A stretch of DNA of 5,995 bases from JAKAXS01 sp041940525 (GTDB lineage: Bacteria; Pseudomonadota; Alphaproteobacteria; Rhizobiales; Hyphomicrobiaceae): NCBI GenBank assembly GCA_041940525.1, contig JBGTSB010000091.1, positions 1 through 5,995 on the forward strand, read 5' to 3'. The first letter of the stretch is position 1; each line of letters starts with the position of its first letter. Position numbers and translations under genes: made by a program. Shown one piece after another: positions 1 through 4,908 of the stretch. The notes below the pieces were generated by a model. That model ran no database searches and was not told the origin of the DNA. It was given only the letters and a program-made list of their open reading frames with translations.

Positions 1-1136
1 ACACTTGCACGGGTGACGGCAACGCCATGGTCTTGCGCGCCGGACTTCCGCTGCAGGATATGGAGTTTGTCCAGTTCCATCCGACCGGCATCTATGGCGC
101 CGGCGTTTTGATTACCGAGGGTGCGCGCGGCGAAGGCGGATACCTCACGAATTCTGAAGGCGAGCGTTTCATGGAGCGCTATGCCCCGCACGCGAAGGAC
201 CTTGCTTCTCGCGACGTCGTCTCTCGCTCGATGACAATCGAGATCCGCGAAGGCCGCGGCGTTGGTCCGGAAGGCGACCACATCTTCCTGCATCTGGATC
301 ATCTCGATCCCAAGATCTTGGCGGAACGTTTGCCGGGCATTACCGAGAGCGCACGCGTGTTTGCTGGCGTTGACTTGCGCCGCCAGGCGATCCCGGTTTT
401 GCCGACAGTGCATTACAACATGGGTGGCATTCCAACGAACTATCACGGGGAAGTGCTTACCTTGAAGAACGGCGATCCCGATACGATCGTGCCGGGCTTG
501 ATGGCGCTTGGCGAAGCGGCTTGCGTTTCCGTTCATGGTGCCAACCGGCTCGGTTCAAATTCGCTGATCGACCTTGTCGTGTTTGGACGCGCGGCTGGTT
601 TGCGTTGCGCCGACACGATTGAAACACGGACGGCACAGCCGGATCTGCCAGAAGAGTCGACCGACCGCGCCTTGGCCCGGCTGGACCGTTTCCGTTATGC
701 CAAGGGCGACACGCCAACTGCAGGCCTGCGTTTGCGCATGCAGAAGGTGATGCAGAGCAATTGCGCGGTGTTCCGCGATGGCCCGGTGCTGAAGGAAGGC
801 GTCGACAAGATTAACGAAATCTGGCGCGACAGCGACGACATCAGCGTGACCGACCGTTCTCTGGTATGGAATTCCGATCTCATCGAGACGCTGGAGTACG
901 ACAATCTCATTGCGCAAGCTGCCGTCACCGTTACCGGTGCGGAGAACCGCAAGGAGAGCCGTGGTGCCCATGCCCGTGAAGACTATCCGGACCGCGATGA
1001 CGCGAATTGGATGATCCATACGCTTGCCTGGGCAGACTACGGCAAAAAGAGCGTCACATTGGACAAACGGCCGGTTCACACCAACACGCTGACCAACGAG
1101 ATCGCCTACATCGAACCGAAGGCACGCGTTTACTAG
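1..1136 (+). CDS. sdhA: Succinate dehydrogenase flavoprotein subunit, 5' truncated by window edge
   Basis: This is the FAD-carrying catalytic subunit of complex II, which oxidises succinate to fumarate on the cytoplasmic face of the inner membrane and passes electrons to SdhB. The reading frame is open from the left edge (first whole codon at 3) and shows 377 residues of a protein usually near 600. Visible family motifs, numbered from the first whole codon: FVQFHPTGI (His26), the substrate-binding stretch KDLASRDVVSR (Arg70), HYNMGGIPTN (His137) and GANRLGSNSLID (Arg182). Their spacing closely matches E. coli SdhA His242, Arg286, His354 and Arg399, so the active site looks intact. The C-terminal RGAHAREDYPDRDD block and the final KARVY are typical of alphaproteobacterial SdhA. 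The N-terminal FAD-binding part lies outside the window. The next gene is ohr, not the expected sdhB, and I see no terminator between sdhA and ohr. The identification is secure. Confidence 0.97.
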   Translation, partial: TCTGDGNAMVLRAGLPLQDMEFVQFHPTGIYGAGVLITEGARGEGGYLTNSEGERFMERYAPHAKDLASRDVVSRSMTIEIREGRGVGPEGDHIFLHLDHLDPKILAERLPGITESARVFAGVDLRRQAIPVLPTVHYNMGGIPTNYHGEVLTLKNGDPDTIVPGLMALGEAACVSVHGANRLGSNSLIDLVVFGRAAGLRCADTIETRTAQPDLPEESTDRALARLDRFRYAKGDTPTAGLRLRMQKVMQSNCAVFRDGPVLKEGVDKINEIWRDSDDISVTDRSLVWNSDLIETLEYDNLIAQAAVTVTGAENRKESRGAHAREDYPDRDDANWMIHTLAWADYGKKSVTLDKRPVHTNTLTNEIAYIEPKARVY

Positions 1137-1192
1137 GGGTGGCTAATACTGAACTGATGTGGGACTGGTGCGTTGGAGACGCGTGATCACCT

Positions 1193-1198
1193 AGGGAG
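1193..1198 (+). promoter_or_regulatory. Ribosome binding site of ohr
   Basis: AGGGAG lies 5 bases before the ATG at 1204 and supports that start. The 67-bp gap between sdhA and ohr shows no convincing -35/-10 pair and no copy of the known OhrR operator pattern, so ohr may be read from upstream. A perfect 8-bp palindrome, GTGATCAC at 1183-1190, sits just before this site. Confidence 0.7.
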
Positions 1199-1203
1199 TT
1201 CCC

Positions 1204-1629
1204 ATGACCAAAGTTCTTTATTCCACTAAAGGCTGGGCGACCGGCGGACGCACTGGCAAAGCCCAGACAGAAGACGGCAAAGTATCAGTCACGCTTGATA
1301 CGCCAAAAGAATTGGGCGGTAGCGGCGGCGAGGGTACAAACCCGGAGCAACTGTTCGCGATGGGCTATTCGGCCTGTTTCCTCGGCGCGCTGAAGTTGGT
1401 TGCCGGCAAATCAGACGTGAAGCTGTCCGACGATACTAAAGTTACCGCGACCGTCGGTATCGGCCCGCGTGATGACGGCACCGGTTTCGGGCTGGATATC
1501 GCGCTGGCGATCGACTCGCCGGGCACTGACAAGGCTGTTGTCGAAGATCTGGTTCAAAAGGCGCACGTGGTGTGCCCTTACTCAGACCTGTCGCGCGGCA
1601 ACGTAGATGTGAAGTTGTCCGTCGTTTAA
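1204..1629 (+). CDS. ohr: Organic hydroperoxide resistance protein (OsmC/Ohr family, Ohr subgroup)
   Basis: This is a cytoplasmic thiol-dependent peroxidase that reduces organic and fatty-acid hydroperoxides to alcohols; characterised Ohr enzymes are recycled by lipoylated proteins. The 141-residue length is normal for Ohr. The N-terminal sequence MTKVLYSTKGWATGGRTG carries the conserved Arg (Arg16). The block GTNPEQLFAMGYSACFLGALK contains Glu48 and the peroxidatic Cys58. The late block AHVVCPYSDLSRGN contains the resolving Cys124. The GTNPEQLFA and VCPYS motifs place it in the Ohr subgroup rather than OsmC. It starts at ATG 1204 behind AGGGAG and ends just before a strong hairpin. Ohr genes are often next to a MarR-type ohrR; none is present here. 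It sits between sdhA and a convergent cytochrome c maturation operon, so its regulation cannot be read from the context. Confidence 0.96.
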   Translation: MTKVLYSTKGWATGGRTGKAQTEDGKVSVTLDTPKELGGSGGEGTNPEQLFAMGYSACFLGALKLVAGKSDVKLSDDTKVTATVGIGPRDDGTGFGLDIALAIDSPGTDKAVVEDLVQKAHVVCPYSDLSRGNVDVKLSVV

Positions 1630-1633
1630 GTTT

Positions 1634-1667
1634 ATGGCCGCTGCTACTTACTGGCGGCGGCCATTTT
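1634..1667 (+). terminator. Intrinsic terminator after ohr, overlapping the 3' end of convergent ccmG
   Basis: ATGGCCGC at 1634-1641 pairs perfectly with GCGGCCAT at 1657-1664. The pairing continues inward through 1642-1646 with 1652-1656, using two G-U pairs, and leaves a 5-base loop at 1647-1651. Four T residues (1664-1667) follow on the + strand, which fits termination of ohr 5 bases after its stop. The right arm lies in the last codons of ccmG, whose stop is at 1644-1646. On the minus strand the hairpin is followed by ATAAACTTAAAC, a weaker tail, so it may also act on the ccm transcript. Confidence 0.8.
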
Positions 1668-2237
1668 CCTGGCCTGCTCAATTGCCGGGATCATCTTGTT
1701 CGACAGCGTCTCGGCCGAAATCGGGCCGACGTGCTTGTAGACGATTTCGCCCTTACCGTTCAGCACGAACGTTTCCGGCGTGCCGTAAACGCCCCACTCA
1801 ATCCCGTTGCGCCCGCCAGCATCCGTTCCAATCGCCTTGTAAGGATTGCCGTAGCGGCCAAGAAAGCGCACGGCGTTCTCTGGCTGGTCTTTGTAGTTGA
1901 TGCCGTAGAGATCCGCTCCGGTTTTGTCTTTCAGCTCAACCAATAGCGGGTGCTCCAAAATACATGGGCCACACCAGGACGCCCAGAAGTTCACGACAGA
2001 TACCTTGCCGGCTTGCAGATCCGCATCTTGAAATGCCGGGATGGGGCGGCCTTCGCTGAGGCCTTGCAATTCACCGAGTTTCAGGGACGGAGCGGGTTTG
2101 CCGATAAAGGCGGAGGGCAGGCGCGAAGGGTCACCCGACTGCAGGGCAAAGACAAAGAGGCCCGCGACGGCCGCGAAGATGACCACAGGTATGGCGGCCC
2201 AGAGAAGGCGGCGGCTTGCGGTGTTTTCGGCCGTCAC
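1644..2237 (-). CDS. ccmG: Cytochrome c biogenesis thiol:disulfide interchange protein CcmG (DsbE)
   Basis: This is a membrane-anchored, periplasm-facing thioredoxin-like protein that helps keep the CXXCH cysteines of apocytochrome c reduced for heme ligation in System I maturation. It has 197 residues. A short N-terminal stretch with basic residues precedes one membrane segment at about 11-32, which probably acts as an uncleaved signal anchor. The thioredoxin fold carries the active site WASWCGPC (Cys89, Cys92) and the cis-proline loop GTPET (Pro154). The redox motif is CGPC, as in thioredoxin. The start is GTG at 2235-2237; no ATG lies near it, and the GTG overlaps the ccmD stop as GTGA, suggesting translational coupling. 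A GGGGA stretch about 10 bases upstream may serve as ribosome binding site. It is the last gene of the ccm run, and its stop lies inside the shared terminator hairpin. Confidence 0.94.
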   Translation of the reverse strand: MTAENTASRRLLWAAIPVVIFAAVAGLFVFALQSGDPSRLPSAFIGKPAPSLKLGELQGLSEGRPIPAFQDADLQAGKVSVVNFWASWCGPCILEHPLLVELKDKTGADLYGINYKDQPENAVRFLGRYGNPYKAIGTDAGGRNGIEWGVYGTPETFVLNGKGEIVYKHVGPISAETLSNKMIPAIEQARKMAAASK

Positions 2238-2437
2238 GATTTCGGTGTCCCCAGCTGGCCAGCCTCGCTTTTCTCATTTGGCCCGCTGCGGCGGGTTACG
2301 CCCCGTGCTTCAAGATCTGCCAGCTGGCGGCGCTGGCGTGCGCCATCAACAATCAGCCAGGCGATGAGTGCGGCTATGACAATCACTTCGGCGGCATAAG
2401 CCGACCAGATGTAAGCAGCGTGAGGTCCAAGATCCAT
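2234..2437 (-). CDS. ccmD: Heme exporter protein CcmD
   Basis: This small membrane protein belongs to the CcmABCD complex and is needed for release of heme-loaded CcmE in System I cytochrome c maturation. It has 67 residues from the ATG at 2435-2437, beginning MDLGPHAAYIWSAYAAEV. One membrane segment spans about residues 15-31, followed by a charged cytoplasmic tail with the family-like stretch LADLEARGVTRRS. An in-frame upstream start at 2470 would add 11 residues within ccmC. I prefer the internal ATG because the family usually begins near the PHAAYIW block and because GGAG at 2445-2448 stands 7 bases before it. The gene begins 4 bp after the ccmC stop, and its TGA overlaps the ccmG GTG. 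Confidence 0.88.
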   Translation of the reverse strand: MDLGPHAAYIWSAYAAEVIVIAALIAWLIVDGARQRRQLADLEARGVTRRSGPNEKSEAGQLGTPKS

Positions 2438-2441
2438 GTGC

Positions 2442-3206
2442 TTACTCCGCTGCTGCCGTGACGCCGCCACGGGCAGCGCGTTCGACTTCGGCCATGGTCA
2501 AAGACTTGACGCGGCGGCGCAAGACTTCATTGCGCATGCCCTTGATATGAAGTGCGGCGAACAAGAGTGTGAAGCCGACCGCGCTGATCAATAGCGGGTA
2601 GAGCAGGTCCGGGTGGATGGTTGAGCCGCCCATCTTCAGAACGCTGGCAGGCTGGTGCAGCGTGTTCCACCAATCGACGGAAAACTTGATGACAGGAAGT
2701 ATGGCGACGCCAACGAGCGCCAGAACCGCTGTAAGCTTGGCGGCTGTCGCCTCGTCGTCGAGCGAAGATCGTAGAGCCATCAGCCCGAGATAAAGGAAGA
2801 ACAAGATCAGCACGGAAGTGAGGCGAGCGTCCCAGACCCAATAGGTGCCCCACATCGGCTTGCCCCACAGAGATCCGGTGATCAGCGCAAGTAGCGTGAA
2901 GGCGGCACCGACAGGCGCCGCGGCCTTGGCCGAAACGTCAGCCAGGGGGTGGCGGAATACCAGAAGGCCGAAGCTGGAGAGCGCAATGATGGAATAGCCC
3001 ATCATGGCCAGCCAAGCTGCAGGCACATGAATGAACATGATCCTCACTGTTTCGCCTTGCTGATAGTCCGGCGGCGCCACGAAGAAAGCGAGATACATGG
3101 CGTAGCCCAGGACGGCGGCCGCGGCCGCGGCCAGCCAGGGCAAAATCTTGGACGAGAGGGCCATGAACCGCGTGGGGTTGGCCAGCTTTTGGGTCAATGT
3201 TTGCAT
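2442..3206 (-). CDS. ccmC: Heme export/handling protein CcmC
   Basis: This inner-membrane protein of the heme-handling family binds heme at the periplasmic face and transfers it to the chaperone CcmE, within the CcmABCD complex. It has 254 residues, near the usual length, with six predicted membrane segments (about 22-43, 56-84, 97-113, 130-146, 158-176 and 203-222). The tryptophan-rich heme-binding signature WGTYWVWDARLTS starts at residue 119. The two expected axial heme ligands are His60 (FIHVPAAW) and His184 (NTLHQPAS), at the same numbers as in E. coli CcmC, which supports the ATG at 3204-3206. No good Shine-Dalgarno is visible before that ATG. It is separated from ccmB by an unusually wide 100 bp but is tightly packed against ccmD. 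Confidence 0.96.
   Translation of the reverse strand: MQTLTQKLANPTRFMALSSKILPWLAAAAAAVLGYAMYLAFFVAPPDYQQGETVRIMFIHVPAAWLAMMGYSIIALSSFGLLVFRHPLADVSAKAAAPVGAAFTLLALITGSLWGKPMWGTYWVWDARLTSVLILFFLYLGLMALRSSLDDEATAAKLTAVLALVGVAILPVIKFSVDWWNTLHQPASVLKMGGSTIHPDLLYPLLISAVGFTLLFAALHIKGMRNEVLRRRVKSLTMAEVERAARGGVTAAAE
2445..2448 (-). promoter_or_regulatory. Ribosome binding site deciding the ccmD start
   Basis: GGAG on the minus strand, inside the last codons of ccmC, is 7 bases before the ATG at 2435-2437. It favours the 67-residue CcmD over the 78-residue reading that begins at 2470. Confidence 0.6.
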
Positions 3207-3306
3207 ACTGGGGTTTATCTAGTCTCTGGGAAGCAGATAGGCAATTCCAACCGCCCGGATTGATGAGGGTGCAGCGTTAATGTTCAGTAATGCGAAAGTC
3301 GGACAA
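3207..3306. other. 100-bp ccmB-ccmC gap with imperfect palindrome
   Basis: This gap interrupts an otherwise compact operon. It holds an imperfect 20-bp palindrome at 3274-3293, with arms GCGTTA and TAATGC and about 14 of 20 positions matching its reverse complement. It has no T run, so it is not a standard terminator. I see no convincing minus-strand promoter and no coding potential. Confidence 0.5.
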
Positions 3307-3978
3307 TCACTGTAGTTGCGCGCGCAAAGCCGCGGCTGAGGCCAGGGGGCCAATCACAATCGCCGAAAGAGATATTGCTGAAAGAATGAGAAATGCCGGT
3401 GTTGAGCCAGATGGCGCCGCAAGGGTGGCGGCGCTGATCGCGGAAATCCCGAAGATGAGCGTCGGCACGTAGAGTGGCAATACGAGCAGGGCCAAGAGCA
3501 AGCCACCGCGCCGCGTTCGCAGAGTCAGTGCGGCACCGATCGCGCCAAGGAAGCTGATGGCGGGCGTTCCGGCCAGCATCGTGCCGATGAGCCAGGGGTA
3601 GGCCGACAATTCCAGATTTAGCAGGATGCCGAGTACGGGAGCTAAAAGCGCCAGCGGGATTCCGGTGGTAATCCAATGTGCGAGGCATTTGGCTGCCGTC
3701 ACAGCTTCAAGCGGCAGTCCGCCCATGGCCATGACTTCGAGGGAGCCGTCGTCATAGTCCGTCTCAAAGATGCGTGGCAGCGAGAGCAAGGCCGCCAGCA
3801 ACAGAGCGATCCATAGAACGCCAGGTGCAATGCGCGTCAGCAGCTTGAGGTCCGGCCCCAGGCCCAGAGGCATGAGCGTGATGACGATGAGATAGAAGCC
3901 GAGCGCGGTACCAAGCGCACCGCCGTCCCGCGCCGCCAGCACAATGTCCCGCTTCAGGAGTGTCCAAAACGGCGTCAC
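3307..3978 (-). CDS. ccmB: Heme ABC transporter permease CcmB
   Basis: This membrane subunit pairs with the ATPase CcmA in the CcmABCD complex, which uses ATP hydrolysis to release holo-CcmE from CcmC. It has 223 residues, normal for the family, with six predicted membrane segments (about 22-38, 51-68, 103-121, 130-150, 159-178 and 194-214). Family features are the FETDYDDGSLE block at 71-81, in the first cytoplasmic loop, and the LPLYVPTLIFG stretch at 167-177. The start is GTG at 3976-3978, overlapping the ccmA stop as GTGA, with GGGGAAGG about 10 bases upstream inside ccmA. No usable ATG lies near the N-terminus. The overlap argues for coupled translation with ccmA. A 100-bp gap separates it from ccmC. 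Confidence 0.94.
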   Translation of the reverse strand: MTPFWTLLKRDIVLAARDGGALGTALGFYLIVITLMPLGLGPDLKLLTRIAPGVLWIALLLAALLSLPRIFETDYDDGSLEVMAMGGLPLEAVTAAKCLAHWITTGIPLALLAPVLGILLNLELSAYPWLIGTMLAGTPAISFLGAIGAALTLRTRRGGLLLALLVLPLYVPTLIFGISAISAATLAAPSGSTPAFLILSAISLSAIVIGPLASAAALRAQLQ

Positions 3979-4595
3979 GGCGCGCTTGCCTTCCCCAGTT
4001 CAAGAACAATGGGAGACGTCAGCCCCAGCGGAATGTGGGTTGCCGCGATGACAAGCCCGCCGTCTGTTAGGTGTGCGCCGATTGCGTCAGCCAAGAGTTC
4101 GGTCGATCCCTTGTCGAGAGACACCGAGGGCTCATCGAGCAGCCAGATCGGCCGGCGGGCGGCCAGGAGCCTGGCCAGCGCGGCGCGCCGTTTTTGGCCG
4201 GCAGAAAGATATCCGGCTGGAATGTTGGCTAAGGTTTTTAGATCAAATGCGCCAAGCGCCTTGTTCAAGCTGTCCGGGTTGGCCTCGCCGGCCGACAGAT
4301 ATTCGCCCCAGAAGCGCAGGTTTTCGAGGACGGATAGCTTTGGCTTCAGGCCGTTGAGATGGCCCACATAATGGCAGTGCTCCGCCAATGGCACGTCCGG
4401 CTCTCCGCCTTGCAGACGGATATCGCCAGCCGCCGGGTGCATCATTCCAGCCAGAGTGCGGATGAGCGTCGTCTTACCGGAGCCGTTGGGGCCCACCAAC
4501 TGCAGGGCTTGGCCTTCCTTTACGTCAAAAGACACGCCGGCCACGATGATGCGCGAGCCGCGTGCAATGACCAAATTTTCTGCGATTAGCTGCAC
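3975..4595 (-). CDS. ccmA: Cytochrome c biogenesis ATP-binding protein CcmA
   Basis: This is the cytoplasmic ABC-type ATPase of the CcmABCD heme-handling complex. With the preferred GTG start at 4593-4595 it has 206 residues, the usual CcmA size. Visible elements: Walker A GPNGSGKT (35-42), ABC signature LSAGQ (130-134) followed by KRRAALARLL, Walker B WLLDEP (151-156, with Asp154 and Glu155), and the H-loop ATHIP (His187). The frame runs open upstream to 4694, but those 33 extra codons do not look like CcmA, would begin above the likely promoter -10 and lack a family match. The GTG has GGAA 9 bases upstream. The protein begins directly with the family-like VQLIAENLVIARG. It is the first gene of the ccm run and diverges from acnA. 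Confidence 0.93.
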   Translation of the reverse strand: MQLIAENLVIARGSRIIVAGVSFDVKEGQALQLVGPNGSGKTTLIRTLAGMMHPAAGDIRLQGGEPDVPLAEHCHYVGHLNGLKPKLSVLENLRFWGEYLSAGEANPDSLNKALGAFDLKTLANIPAGYLSAGQKRRAALARLLAARRPIWLLDEPSVSLDKGSTELLADAIGAHLTDGGLVIAATHIPLGLTSPIVLELGKASAP

Positions 4596-4639
4596 GTATG
4601 CGTGTTCCGTGAGAGGCGGATTGCCGCAAAACCAAGCGG

Positions 4640-4668
4640 TAGAACTAAGTTGCGGTGCACTATATAAA
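4640..4668 (+). promoter_or_regulatory. Weak candidate promoter of acnA
   Basis: TAGAAC (4640-4645) and TATAAA (4663-4668) are 17 bases apart on the + strand. The -10 is good and the -35 poor, as might suit an activated promoter. It would start near 4675 and leave a leader of about 235 bases before acnA. The element overlaps the minus-strand ccmA candidate, so the two would compete for polymerase. Confidence 0.25.
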
Positions 4669-4694
4669 TAGCTCAGTCTGTACTGCCAGCGCAA
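4666..4694 (-). promoter_or_regulatory. Candidate promoter of the ccmA operon
   Basis: On the minus strand TTGCGC (4689-4694) and CTATTT (4666-4671) are separated by exactly 17 bases. This resembles the alphaproteobacterial housekeeping pattern, roughly CTTGAC-N17-CTATAT. Transcription would begin near 4659, giving a leader of about 65 bases before the ccmA GTG. The evidence is sequence resemblance only. Confidence 0.4.
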
Positions 4695-4712
4695 AAGGGC
4701 ACCTTAGACCCC

Positions 4713-4738
4713 TGCATGGCCCGCGAAAGGTCCATGTA
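4713..4738 (+). other. Predicted hairpin in the acnA leader
   Basis: TGCATGG (4713-4719) pairs with CCATGTA (4732-4738), including one G-U pair. After one mismatch, CC (4721-4722) pairs with GG (4729-4730) around a GCGAAA loop. No T run follows, so it looks like leader structure rather than a terminator. Confidence 0.4.
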
Positions 4739-4752
4739 AGACTAAAGAACCT

Positions 4753-4770
4753 CCGCCGGCGCTCCGGCGG
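4753..4770 (+). other. GC-rich hairpin in the acnA leader
   Basis: CCGCCGG (4753-4759) and CCGGCGG (4764-4770) form a perfect 7-bp all-GC stem with a 4-base loop. No T run follows on the + strand. On the minus strand the following AGGTTCTTTAG is too weak for a confident terminator call. Confidence 0.5.
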
Positions 4771-4893
4771 CGCGGCATCAAGCACTCGGGCGGGACCTGG
4801 TGCGTTACCTTTGAGGCGCGATACGCTCTTAGCATCGCTCGTTGAAGGTGCTTCCTCGTCCCGGCTTGGTGAATTGCCTGTTCGGGATCTTTG

Positions 4894-4900
4894 AAGGAGG
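4894..4900 (+). promoter_or_regulatory. Strong ribosome binding site deciding the TTG start of acnA
   Basis: AAGGAGG, a near-perfect anti-16S match, lies 8 bases before TTG at 4909-4911. No ATG occurs in the acnA frame until about 5068, well inside conserved sequence, so this site fixes the start. Confidence 0.85.
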
Positions 4901-4908
4901 CACAAGCC

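Larger units (their letters stand above)
4596..4908. other. Divergent ccmA/acnA intergenic region
   Basis: These 313 bp contain no convincing gene. Short open frames exist on both strands, but their translations are arginine-rich and low in recognisable features. The region holds an AT-rich core TATATAAATA (4661-4670) flanked by promoter-like elements on both strands. CCGCAA at 4624-4629 faces TTGCGG at 4650-4655 as an inverted repeat with a 20-base spacer. Two hairpins lie in the putative acnA leader (4713-4738 and 4753-4770). I could not recognise an Irr box, a RirA-type site or a riboswitch here. Confidence 0.6.

Noticed and set aside
555..1079. 174-codon minus-strand open frame inside sdhA
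   Set aside because: It is fully antisense to conserved SdhA motifs, and its translation has no recognisable features. Long antisense frames are common in GC-rich genes.
1170..1182. Small hairpin GCGT-loop-ACGC between sdhA and ohr, considered as an sdhA terminator
   Set aside because: It has only four base pairs and no T run, so it is too weak to call.
1183..1190. Palindrome GTGATCAC just before the ohr ribosome binding site, considered as an operator
   Set aside because: Eight bases are too short to be significant on their own, and the site does not match the AT-rich OhrR operator pattern I know.
4818..4838. GCGAT/ATCGC inverted repeat in the acnA leader
   Set aside because: A 5-bp stem with an 11-base loop is expected by chance in such sequence.
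4655..4894. 79-codon + strand open frame between ccmA and acnA, starting GTG
   Set aside because: The translation is rich in Arg, Ser and Gly with no recognisable motif, it has no good ribosome binding site, and it crosses the GC-rich hairpin. It looks like a chance frame in GC-rich leader sequence.
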